From: Micromussa lordhowensis
Taxonomy: Eukaryota > Cnidaria > Anthozoa > Scleractinia > Lobophylliidae
Assembly: GCA_964020085.1 (NCBI GenBank)
Contig: OZ026601.1
Span: forward strand, 31,165,318 to 31,229,317
Reading direction: 5' to 3'
DNA length: 64,000 nucleotides
Part shown: positions 51,611 through 61,253 of the stretch, one piece after another
Numbering within the stretch: the first letter of the stretch is position 1
Layout: every line of letters starts with the position of its first letter
Position numbers and translations under genes: made by a program
The notes under the pieces: model-generated
What the model saw: only the letters and a program-made list of their open reading frames with translations
Told to the model about the DNA's origin: nothing
Databases searched by the model: none

Positions 51611-54600
51611 TTACTCTTGGCTTTCCTTTATTAGGATAATTGGATTATCAGCTGTGCCTGTATCTTGAACAACTGTATCTCGAGCAACTGTATCCTGAAC
51701 AACTGTATCTTGAGAAACTGTATCTTGAGCAACAGTATTGTGAGCCACTGTATCATTAGCCACTATATCACCAGTGTGACTCACGTCTGTTGAAGATATG
51801 TCTTGACTATTGTCATTTATTTTCTCAATACTTGGGTCATTGGCTTTTTTGTCCTCTCGCCTTGCACTGTTGAGATTGGATTGAGACTGGATGATTTGCT
51901 TGTTCACCTCCTGAATGTTGTATTTCCTCAGCTTGAACAGATCTTTGACCACACTCAAGCAGCAGACATTCTAAAAAGGGCCAAATTGATAACAACAAGT
52001 TAGCATATAGATTTAGCCAAGCCTAAAAGTGCAGCTCCTACATGTATTTACAATAAATTAATCTGGCTTGAGCCTGCAATCCAATAATATTGTTGGCAGT
52101 CAACTTAAAAAAACAATGAGCTCTAAACCTGAGCTTGTGATATGGTCACATGATACTGGTCAGTGGATACCTCGATTTGATAGGTATCAGTAGAACATGG
52201 ATGTCAAATTCAAGTATGTATGCGGTAAACCATGGCTGCATGCCTCGGTTGACCCAATAGCTAGATTATGCCTGCCATGTTGCACAACATGTCATAGAGG
52301 GCATGCACCTGCAATTGGTATTACTAACAACAATTTGGAGATTTTCATTGATAACTCAGTGGCTACTCAACAGGTAGAGGCTTAATGGGTGGCTAACAGA
52401 GGTTCGACTGTTAGTGCCCCTAACAAGTTCAGACTTTTACCTTGATGATCTCAACACAAATTGCCAAGTCAGGGTTGTTCAGGTTTACAGTGTGTCCCTT
52501 TTCAGCATTCATTACCATGGTAGCAAGTTTAGCAATCGTGTCATCTCTCTGGATGCTACTATTGTTCCTGGATTTGTACATCACACAAAACTGCAATGAC
52601 AAAGTTCAAATTTTAAGCAAAAAAGACAGATAAGGTTAGTGAGGCACTGAAAGGTACAGTGTCATATAATGTCTGTAAGCAACTTTTGATGAACTAATAA
52701 TTAAAATAATTTAAGTTATTTCCATCTCCTACCGTTGATGGTTGAGCTTCTTCAGCGAAGAAAGTTGACTGAAACATTTGCTCAGCAAGTTTCTGTAAAT
52801 CAGCCATATTCGCATGACAGGACCCAGCAATAGGAAGAAACCTTTGACAATGTCTGGAATGCATGAAAAATGATAATAATGTTAACATTAAAGCAGTCTG
52901 CTATCAAGCTAGCATAGCATGCATGTAGCATTGCAAGTTACCTTAATTTATTAATAAAATAAATGGAATAATAATAGTAAATAATTTGTAACTATTGATC
53001 GACTGGCCCGCCTAGACTACCATAGCTATCCGTGGGCCAGTCCAACATTACTGTAAAATGTACATTTTTACAAAGAAATAAATGATGATGACGACGATGA
53101 TGATGATTAAACATTGAATTCTAGACCTTCAGAAAAGTCCTTTGTCTTGTTTATCCAGTACCTGCCAGACAAAGGACTTTTCCTACTTGACTGGCACCAA
53201 TTTTAGCGACCCAAAAGCGGGTCGCTGCACTTCAACCAATCAGAGTTGCCATCCCTTGGGGACAGAACTGTCAATGTAACTTGACTTGCGGTTGACTTCA
53301 ATATGGGGTTGATTGTGAAAGCAATTAAGAAGCCCCAAAGTCCACAGAATATTCTATATTGCGTGACTACCAGCACAAGACAGTGGAAGCGTGTCTGTCG
53401 GGTAGAGATGCATTGGGTTTCTGCCACAACTGGAGCTAGGAAAAGCTTGACTTTCGATCAATTTCAGCATGCTTTTGATTGTTTAAATGGAGAGAATAGC
53501 TGCAATAGCAACTCCTCCATCTTGCTGCACGTGGTTCTGCTGATTTCGCTTATTCAAGATTATTAAATTCCCCTGGCATTTCAGAGTCTTAGGTAGGAGC
53601 TTGTTCAGAACAACAGTTACAGGACATTTTAGTTAAAAGAGACACCCTACAAGCGAGACAAGCTGACCTCTTGTGACTTTGTCACTCACTCAGCTGCTTC
53701 GCAACCTTGACAGTGCCACTTCGTGTCCTAAATCCTCGCTGCTCCCTTCGCTCAGTTCTAATCTATTCTACCCTGAAATTCACGAGGTCAACTTGTAGCA
53801 AGTCTAATTAAATTCTTGCAGCAGTTAATTTAATTTCAATTGTGATATTTTTGGAAATGTCAGAATAGAAGAAATTTAATTTTGGTCAAATTTTGAGAAC
53901 TTGTTTGACGTGTATTGTGACAAAAAAATATTTTAACAAGACCAGTAATATTATTGGTTAAAAAGGAGAAGTATCCAGGATTATGAATCATTTAGTGTAA
54001 AAGCATTCTGTGGTTGAGAATCTTACAAACGTAAAAGTGTGTGATGAAAAATATATGTGAAAAGAAAGTGCGAAAAATGTACAATTGTAAAATTATATAC
54101 ACAGTTATTGGGAGGCACAGGGGCCTCATGGTTAGCTCCGGGTTTGAGCCCTGGCCGGGGACATTGTGCTGTGTTCTTCAGCAAGGCACTTTACTCTCAC
54201 GGTGCCTCTCTCCAACCAGGTGTATCAATGGGTACCAGCGAATTTAATGCTGGGGGTAGCCCTGCGACGGACTAGCACCCCATCCAGGGGGGGATAGAAA
54301 TATTCCAAGTCGCTTCATGCTACTGAAACTGGGATAAGCTCCAGCCTAATGAGCCACTTGGCTCATATGCAGACTTTACCTGCACAGTTATTACTGTTGC
54401 TTAGTATTCCACACTTTTGTAAAACTTTTCTTGCTCTTGGTCAACAAAATCAAACTGATTGAGCTGGAACACTGATTTGTCAGTTTTATAACACAACAAC
54501 AACAACAACAACAACAACCCATTTTATTTTATGAGAAAAGAAAAAATGCATATATTAAAAACAACTAATAATAATAATAACAATAATAATAATAGTAATA

Positions 54601-57600
54601 ATAATAATATTTAACAAGGGAACCCAACTCACCATGCGGTTTTCAGTGGGGCCCTTAAAAAAAACTTCTCAGAATAGTAAGAAAACTATATATTAAAGCT
54701 AAGTAGATACTTAGAAACCAGCAAACAAGCTATTCACAGTATTGAAGAAATGCTAATAAACATTAAAATCCTTTTTTCACTTCAGTGTTGGTCTAACCTG
54801 GTCTTCTTGCATCCAGTCTTCAGCATATCTGTTAAAATGGTATGAACCAACTCTGTAGGATCTTTAGAATCAGGAAGGTTAGTTTTGATAAAGATGACAT
54901 TAGTTGCTCCACTGAGAACAGACTGGAATCTCTTTTCCTGCTTTGTCTCCTGTAGTTCCTTGACTTCCTTTGCTAGAGCTTCCTCAATGTCCTCAGAATC
55001 ACTGTCATTGCCATTATCATCTCCTTGTCGGCCATGCTCAGGACCATAGAGTCGATCTGCATACTACACAGAAAGGGCCACACTCTTGGTTAATTATGAT
55101 ATGTTTTTCATAGTTTGGGCTTAAATAGTTTAAAAACATTAGATACAGTACCGCTCAAAGGTAAGTTACCACCGTCTCGCGAGACACGTCTCGTTTCTCA
55201 CGAGACTCGTCTCGAGACGAGAGACAAGACGAGACGAGTTTCGAGAGAAACGAGACGTGTCTCGTTTTTCTCAAGACTCGTCTCGTCTCGCCAGTGCACT
55301 GGAAGTACCAATACGCGTCTCGTTTCTCTCGAGACTCATCTCGTTTCTCTTTAGACGAGTCTTGCGAGAAATGAGACGCGTCTCGTTTCTCGCAAGTGCA
55401 CTAGAAGTACCAATACGCGAAAGGATTGACCATCAAACCTTGGCTCGTTTTTTATTCACACTTGTAAACATGCGAAACGATGTTTTAATCTTGAATCCTC
55501 TACCAACGTTTTATTCAAACTTGTGAACTAGCGACACCACGCTTTGATCACGGAACCTCGACTCGGACTAACATTTTATTCAAACTTGTAAACATTCGAC
55601 ACCACGCTTTGATCACGAAATCTCGACTCGGACTAACATTTTATTCAAACTTGTGAACAATAAGCGACACCACGCTTTGATCATGAAACCCTGACTAACA
55701 TTTTATTCAAACTTGTGAACAAGCGACACCACGCTTTGATCATGAAACCTCGACTAACATTTTATTCAAACTTGTTAACATGCGAAACCATGCTTTGATC
55801 CTGAAACCTCGACTAACATTTTATTCATTTGATTAAAATTACTGTTTTCAAAGATACATGTATGGTGTTTTGGAGTTTGAATGAACGATTTATGCCAAAT
55901 AAAACAGGAGATATTTTTCGTGTTTGCCGTGACGCTTCGGACAACAATAAAGTTTTTTACGCTATAAACTTGTCTTGTGCCGCTAGACAAAACTTTCCCT
56001 GGCAGAAAAATTAAAATTAATGCAAACGGCGCATCTCAGAAACTTTGAGTAAAACTCCTGTCTTTAAAGGTATAGTATTTTGGTGTTTGAATGAACAATT
56101 TATGCCAAATAGAACAGGAGATATTTTCAGCGTTTACGTTCACACGTGGGAAAGTTCATTATGTTACTGACTCGTCATCTCCTACACTAGACGAAACTTT
56201 CCCTGGCAGAAAAAAATTGAAACTACAGTGTATTGCAAACGGCACATTTCAGAATCCTTGATTTAAACTCCTGTTGTCAAAGATATGTTTTTTTTAAAAT
56301 TGGCGTTTGAATGAACGATTTGTACCTCACAGAACCGGAGATATAATTTCTTTAATAACTTCCGTGACGCTTTTGTGACTCCATTCACAGGCGGCCCAAG
56401 CTCTCGTTGTGAGGAGTTATTATTATTTTTTTTATCTTTATGCGAACGTTCCGTGACATAGTTACCGCCGTCGTCTACTGTTACATAACGACCGAGTTCA
56501 TTACGCGAAACGTGACTCTGGCCTTTAGCATTTGAAGGGGTTATGTTACAACGGTTTGAATTTACAAAGGTTTGTATGGGAAAAAACGCTAACATAAATT
56601 TTAGCCGAAATTTTGATATTTTTGCAATAAAAATGACATACCTCAATGCCTTGTTGTCCTTTCTATTGTCATCTTGCTTTTCAGCGCGATCCGTAGCCTT
56701 TTAAGCGAGTTATCGCTTTTCGTGTTTCCTCTACTAAGAAAGAGTAAAGGCTACACACTCGATTCTGGACTGACTCCCGCTCGAAGCGAAAAAAAATCAC
56801 TAGAAGAATGCCAGCCGCCCCAATTCCTCCGCAGAATTATAGTACAGGGTTAAGCGCTCCCGTTCAGTTAAATTCCAAGCCAAATTCATCTGTACAGCGC
56901 ACGCTACAAAGCTCTTTATCGAAGAAAGCTAGCCATCAGGACAGAGTAATCATGCTGTCGGCGTGAACCATGGACACAATCAAAGCTCGAGCGGAATGTC
57001 GGGCTAACAAATTAACCCTGACCAGGGGATGGGAGCGCACAGTTCAAGACAGCTGTCACAACAATGCTCCGTCGGCGGCCTGTACAAAAAAATCTGAACT
57101 GTGCGCTCCCATCCCCTGGTCAGGGTTAATTTGTTAGCCCGACATTCCGCTCGGGCTTTGATTGTGTCCATGGTTCACGCCGACAGCATGATTACTCTGT
57201 CCTGATGGCTAGCTTTCTTCGATAAAGAGCTTTGTAGCGTGCGCCGTACAGATGAATTTGGCTTGGAATTTAACTGAAAGGGAGCGCTTAACCCTGTACT
57301 ATAATTCTGCGGAGGAATTGGGGCGGCTGGCATTCTTCTAGTGATTTTTTTCGCTTCGAGCGGGAGTCAGTCCAGAATCGAGTGTGTAGCCTTTACTCTT
57401 TCTTAGTAGAGGAAACACGAAAAGCGATAACTCGCTTAAAAGGCTACGGATCGCGCTGAAAAGCAAGATGACAATAGAAAGGACAACAAGGCATTGAGGT
57501 ATGTCATTTTTATTGCAAAAATATCAAAATTTCGGCTAAAATTTATGTTAGCGTTTTTCCCATACAAACCTTTGTAAATTCAAACCGTTGTAACATAACC

Positions 57601-60600
57601 CCTTCAAATGCTAAAGGCCAGAGTCACGTTTCGCGTAATGAAACTCGGTCATTATGTAACAGTAGACGACGGCGGTAACTATGTCACGGAACGTTCGCAT
57701 AAAGATAAAAAAAAACAATAATAACTCCTCACAACGAGAGCTTGGGCCGCCTGTGCTCCATTTACATGAAAAGACAATTGTCTCGTCGGCGCTTGTTGAA
57801 AGTCGAAACATTTTTCTCCCACATAAAAATTTAGTGGTTGTGCGAGTTAGCGGTTATTGGAGAGCAAACAAAAGTAGGCAACTGAATTATGAGTATATGA
57901 TATCTAATGCCAAAATACTCACAGTATCAGGATTGAAAAAGTATAGAGAACAAGATTCGCAAAATCAACTCTTTGCCCTCGTGTTCGCATGAATTGAAAT
58001 GCATGTAATTCTTCTTATACATGTAGTTTATGCAGATATAAAATGGATGCACATCTTATGTTGGACGGTCCCATCGATTTGCCAACGAACTGCAGAGCAG
58101 CAACCGTTACACATGTCCGGTTTCTTACGCGTAATATATGCCATACTAAACGCATCAGTGATTCTCGAGAGAAAAAGACGCGTCTCGTGAGAAACGAGAA
58201 ACGTCTCGCAAGAAACGAGACCTGTCTCGCGAGCAACAAGACGAGAGGCGGTAACTTACCTTTGAGCGGTACTGTACATTTGGATGCACATGTACATGTA
58301 AGTAAGCTATTTTTTTCTTAGAGTAGTTCCTTCTGTTATTGCAACTACAATAAAAAACAAATGAAAACAAACACAGGGCCTGAAAAAAGTACTGTCTGGT
58401 CATCCGGGACAAGTAGATTCTCCTTCTGAGCAAGTACCTAAATTTCTCACTTGTCCAATGGGCAAGGGAACAGGCAAGTCGTCTGCCAACTAAATCATTA
58501 AAAGAGCAAACTAAGACTTGCCCAGGCCAAACAATATTTGAGAGATTCTTGTCCTGAGGGCAAGCTGGAATTCAAGTTTTTTTCAAGCCGTGCAAATTCA
58601 GTTCACAGATTTCACAACCCACGTTAACGAAAAAATTGAATTAGTAATATCGTATTGTAACTAGTTTCATATTGCTTTAAGTCATTTTAGTACAGTATTG
58701 TAAAATAATGTAACCCTTTTTTTTCTAATTAGTATAGTTTAAGTAGTGTGTTTTAGTTTGTTGTGTAAATAAATAAGATCCTTCAAGAATTAAATTATGA
58801 ATTTACGTCACAGACATTCTTTGCTGCTCATGTGTCTAGTCGTCTCTTCTCGGGGAGGAATGTAGACTGGACTCAAGAAAGAGGTGGAAATCGAGCCTAA
58901 TCACAGGTTCAAGCCAGGTGAACATAATCAGGAGATCCGCAAATCTATAAATTGTTAATAATGCACCACACAGGGAAACTCGTACATTGTAGTAATTTTG
59001 AACTGGTTCACAATTTGGCTCTTACTCACCCTCCCAACCTGTTAACCAGGGTAATCATTTAGGGTCATAACCTGCAGTAACACATGTCACAGCTAAGTAT
59101 GCTTGATGGACTGTTGATGTTGCTACTGATCTTACCTGCTGTTGATATGATTCACCCACAAAGTACAGTAACAAGATTGTTTTGTTCCAGAAAATATCCA
59201 TACCCTTCCTACAGGGGTTTTTTTTGGTTTGAACAATCCCCTCCCCTCCGGTAGTAATTCCAGCTTAGGTTCACAATTTCTGTTAAAAATTTGGGCTCAT
59301 CATCGGTGTAAGAACCTGTGACACTCACCAGTGACGTAAAACAAAGAAGACAACATAATAGACCCTAACCCTAACAATAGCCACAAAACAAAGAAAAAAC
59401 TTCACAAGTTTTAAAACCGAGGTAAACCCACAATTTGGGCTTTTGAGACCCCCATCCCCTTTGGAACTTCTAAAAACCCTCCTCAGGGTGGGTGTAGCAA
59501 CTAGAATTTCCTTTGTTTTTATTTCAATGCGTTACGCATTGGGGATTATGTAGTCTACTCGTTAGTACTTAACCTAGTCTGGTATTCAGTTTTTTTGCTA
59601 GTGCTTGTTAGCAGCTGGTAGTTAACTTTCTCTGGTTTCTACCATGTGTTGGCTAGCATTTCACATGTTATGAGCTTCTGAATTATTATTCTGAAGAGTT
59701 TAATCCTGTTGGATTCTCCACAGTTTGTAAGTTCATTTTACTCTGTGATCAGTTTTTTGTTGTTGTTATATTTTGGTACTTTGGTATTTTGCCCTGTTTA
59801 TTTTTCAGTTGAATCACACACTCACTCGCTCACTCTCACATGCTCATGGGCACAATGATTAAACCTGTGCATTAGAACTCTGGTGTTCGTTATCTGTAGC
59901 ATCTACCTACAGTGGGTATGAATATTTTCTGGAACAGGATATTTGTTATGGGTTATGAAGATCAAGGCAACAGGTGATTCAAAACACTCTATATGAAAAC
60001 ACCTTTGTAGTCCCCCTGTACACCCAACTTATCCCTGCACCCGACAGATATCATATGTTTATAAAAGAACATGTAAGCACCATTTGCATAGTATCTATTA
60101 GCTAGGTCATGAGCGGCAGGTATATTTTGCAGGTTGCAGGTTGCAGGTTGAAACAACTTGTTTATTTGAGTCAAAGTCAAATAAACCCCAGTATAGAGGC
60201 TAACCGCAAGCAACCTAAGCTAATTTAGGCTAACCGGAGTGCTATTCAGGCTAACCAAAGTGCTAAGTAGACTCACTCAGACTTAAAAGTCCATTTATCA
60301 ACCTGCAACCTGCAACCTGCAACCTGCAAAACATACCTCCCCGGTCATGAGCACTGGCAGGGCACGAAAAAAGTGTTGTCCAGTCGTCCAAGACAAGCAG
60401 ATTTTCTTTCTGGGCAAGTAGCTCTTCATTCTCACTTGCCTGGTAGGCAAGGGATCAAGCAAGTCATCTACCAACTCGCCAAGGGTAATAAGCAATATTT
60501 GAGAGCTACATGTACTTGTCCCAAAGGCAAGCTGGAATTCAAGTATTTTTCGAGCCCTGCACAGGCCTTAAACCCGAGACCATTGACTAACTATGAATGC

Positions 60601-60886
60601 CTTTACATTGAAAACTTGAAATCTTACATCATTGAGGACGCTGTAAGCTTCCCTTAGGCATAATCTCTCTCGTTCGTTACATGTGACAAGAACACCTTTC
60701 ATCCCAGGAGTGAGGAGCTCTTGTCCTCGTTTCTGACAAAATTCAAGAGGAAGATTGCTTCAGGTCACAGTAACATAAATGAGTAAGTTAATTCTTAGGT
60801 ACAAAATAACTGACCTTCTTTTTATTTCCCACATAAAATCCTTTCGCCCGCTTTCGTTTCAAATCCACGTTGCTGTTGTCCGCCAT
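51611..60886 (-). CDS. THUMPD1: THUMP domain-containing protein 1 (Tan1 homologue), six exons
   Basis: RNA-binding adaptor that acts with the acetyltransferase NAT10/Kre33 to make N4-acetylcytidine in tRNA-Ser and tRNA-Leu (family knowledge). Exons, in transcript order: 60886-60815, 60732-60628, 55063-54798, 52853-52733, 52590-52441, 51970-51611. All sites are GT-AG, the phases match and no stop interrupts, giving 357 aa (human 353). Recognisable blocks: a basic N-terminus, GVLVTCNERE and YGPEH (exons 2-3), an acidic stretch GDDNGNDSDSED, RFQSVLSGATNVIFIKT, LPIAGSCHAN (exon 4), and MYKSRNNSS with NNPDLAICVEIIK plus VVKDLFKLRKYNIQEV (exons 5-6). The THUMP domain spans roughly residues 110-255. 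The C-terminal tail holds a pentapeptide repeat (309-343). Intron 2 (5.6 kb) is filled by transposons. The start codon sits in a GCCAT-rich context shared with the divergent neighbour. A possible poly(A) signal lies at 51193-51188. Confidence 0.94.
51656..51760 (-). repeat. 15-bp coding minisatellite in THUMPD1 exon 6
   Basis: Seven degenerate 15-bp units encode seven pentapeptides of consensus (A/V)QDTV at residues 309-343, with variants NDT, HNT, SQD, ARD and a final QDTG. It lies in the C-terminal tail, outside the THUMP domain. Unit variation is mostly at the first two residues. Confidence 0.9.
53000..53108 (+). mobile_element. LINE 3' end with GAT-type tail
   Basis: TGGCCCGCCTAGAC...GTGGGCCA can form a stem. 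It is followed by GTAAAATGTACATTTTTAC (self-complementary), AAGAAATAAAT and a GATGATGAC microsatellite. This looks like the extreme 3' end of a CR1/L2-type LINE in THUMPD1 intron 3. Confidence 0.6.
54110..54380 (+). mobile_element. SINE-like element, full-length copy
   Basis: Starts GGGAGGCACAGGGGCCTCATGGTTAG, whose GGCCTCATGGTTAG resembles a tRNA Leu/Ser A box, followed by GGGTTTGAGCCCTGG, which resembles a B box. The body has TGTGTTCTTCAGCAAGGCAC, ACCAGGTGTATCAATGGGTACC, AATTTAATGCTGGGGGTA and GCTTCATGCTACTGAAAC, ending GAGCCACTTGGCTCATATGC. Related copies are at 5.5, 26.7 and 42.1 kb. A tRNA-derived origin is inference. It lies in THUMPD1 intron 3. Confidence 0.8.
54494..54608. repeat. (ACA)n and (AAT)n microsatellites
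   Basis: ACAACA repeat (54494-54518) and an impure AATAAT tract with CAA and GTA interruptions (54569-54608), in THUMPD1 intron 3 just left of exon 3. Confidence 0.85.
55172..55405. repeat. GAGACG/CGTCTC-rich subterminal array, left end
   Basis: About 230 bp built from overlapping motifs such as CGAGAC, GTCTCG, TCGTTTCTC and GAAACGAGA in both orientations, so it can form many small hairpins. A related array sits at the right end of the same transposon. Confidence 0.85.
55449..55830. repeat. Tandem array of 58-65-bp units (about six copies)
   Basis: Units begin TTTTATTCAAACTTGTGAAC and continue with GCGACACCACGCTTTGATCA and CCTCGACTAACA. Two units carry an extra CTCGG insertion and one an extra AATA. 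The first and last units are the most diverged, as expected for array edges. Confidence 0.88.
55840..56378. repeat. Three tandem units of about 210-220 bp
   Basis: The phrase GTTTGAATGAACRATTT recurs at 55875, 56085 and 56305, with matching ACTCCTGT, AACAGGAGATAT and AACTTTCCCTGGCAGAAAAA segments between. The third copy is cut short by the foldback insertion at 56386. Confidence 0.8.
56386..57755. mobile_element. Foldback element with 661-bp inverted arms
   Basis: Left arm 56386-57046 and right arm 57095-57755 are reverse complements at roughly 98 percent by eye. The same symmetry centre (57070.5) holds from the outermost to the innermost bases. The spacer is 48 bp (57047-57094). Termini read CACAGGCGGCC...GGCCGCCTGTG. 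A 7-bp direct repeat CTCCATT flanks it (56379-56385 and 57756-57762). CA...TG ends, very long inverted arms and a 7-bp duplication recall Galileo-like P-superfamily elements (inference). No transposase gene is seen. It is nested inside the 55146-58274 transposon. Confidence 0.9.
58155..58245. repeat. GAGACG-rich subterminal array, right end
   Basis: Counterpart of the left array: repeated GAAACGAGA, CGTCTCGC and CTCGCGAG motifs directly inside the right terminal inverted repeat. Shorter than the left array, so the two ends have changed size independently. Confidence 0.8.
58375..58594 (+). repeat. Dispersed repeat, family with GGGCAAG motifs, copy 1
   Basis: Matches the 60356-60561 copy along its length: GAAAAAAGT start, GTCCAGTCGTCC-like block, ACAAGTAGATT, TCTCACTTG, GGGCAAG and AGGCAAGCTGGAATTCAAGT end. 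No coding potential recognised. It lies just right of the large transposon in THUMPD1 intron 2. Confidence 0.75.
60115..60342. mobile_element. 228-bp MITE, Mutator-like, with 10-bp target duplication
   Basis: Perfect direct repeat GGTCATGAGC flanks it (60105-60114 and 60343-60352). Termini are inverted: GGCAGGTATATTTTGCAGG on the left matches the complement of the right end, and both then run into GCAGGTT heptamer repeats (three copies left, four right). The core contains GGCTAACC motifs. A 9-11-bp duplication with long inverted ends fits the Mutator superfamily (inference). Confidence 0.82.
60356..60561 (+). repeat. Dispersed repeat, GGGCAAG family, copy 2
   Basis: Second plus-strand copy, less diverged in its 5' part (GGGCACGAAAAAAGTG) and ending GGCAAGCTGGAATTCAAGTA. 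Its left part carries the target site of the 228-bp MITE. Confidence 0.75.
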
Positions 60887-61253
60887 TTTGATTCTTCTTG
60901 TTTGGTTCCAGTAAAATCGTCCCAGCACTACTGTTGGTGAGTTGGTGAGGACTGGTGCAGAACGACCCGCAAGATTTTGGAAAATTCATGGATAGTAAAA
61001 AATTGTTCTTTGTCGTGATAAGTGAATTCCCGAACTGGAGGTAAGATTAAAGCAAATTTAAAGTTATATTTGCTCTACAATTTAATTATAAAGGTGAATA
61101 TTTTCGCTATTACTGTCTCAAAAGTCATTACTTCAGGCAGAACATACACTTGCTTTGATTAACCGAAAATTGAAGGCGTAAACAGTCCAAATTGGCCATA
61201 ACTATTCATTTGTGCTTAACGATAATCGATCATTCGACCGAAGCTGTGCAAAA
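60887..61253. promoter_or_regulatory. Probable bidirectional promoter between THUMPD1 and the 221-aa gene
   Basis: The 367 bp between the two divergent ATGs contains no open frame and no recognisable repeat. Both start codons lie in mirrored ATGGC contexts (GCCATTTTG at 60882-60890, read on the minus strand; AAAATGGCC at 61251-61259), which resemble the YY1-type element found at many TATA-less housekeeping starts. No TATA box is obvious. Shared regulation is inference from spacing. Confidence 0.5.

Larger units (their letters stand above)
55146..58274. mobile_element. Non-autonomous DNA transposon, TA target site, 3,129 bp
   Basis: Termini are perfect 25-bp inverted repeats starting CAGTACCGCTCAAAGG (55146-55170 and 58250-58274), flanked on both sides by TA, as expected for the Tc1/mariner superfamily (inference). 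Inside, in order: a GAGACG/CGTCTC-rich subterminal array (55172-55405), a 58-65-bp tandem array (55449-55830), roughly 215-bp tandem units (55840-56378), a nested foldback element (56386-57755), about 400 bp of unassigned sequence, a second GAGACG array (58155-58245) and the right terminus. No transposase frame is present. It occupies THUMPD1 intron 2, starting only 82 bp from the exon 3 acceptor. Confidence 0.85.

Noticed and set aside
55115..55526. Arg/Ser/Val-rich frames over the GAGACG array
   Set aside because: Translated repeat: periodic RETRLVS-type peptides come from the hexamer array.
55449..56378. Possible CRISPR-like array because of regularly repeated units
   Set aside because: Units are contiguous tandem repeats without unique spacers, in a eukaryotic intron.
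56263..56646. 127-codon minus-strand frame in the foldback
   Set aside because: It spans the boundary between a tandem unit and the foldback arm, and its mirror copy in the other arm reads differently, so it is not conserved coding.
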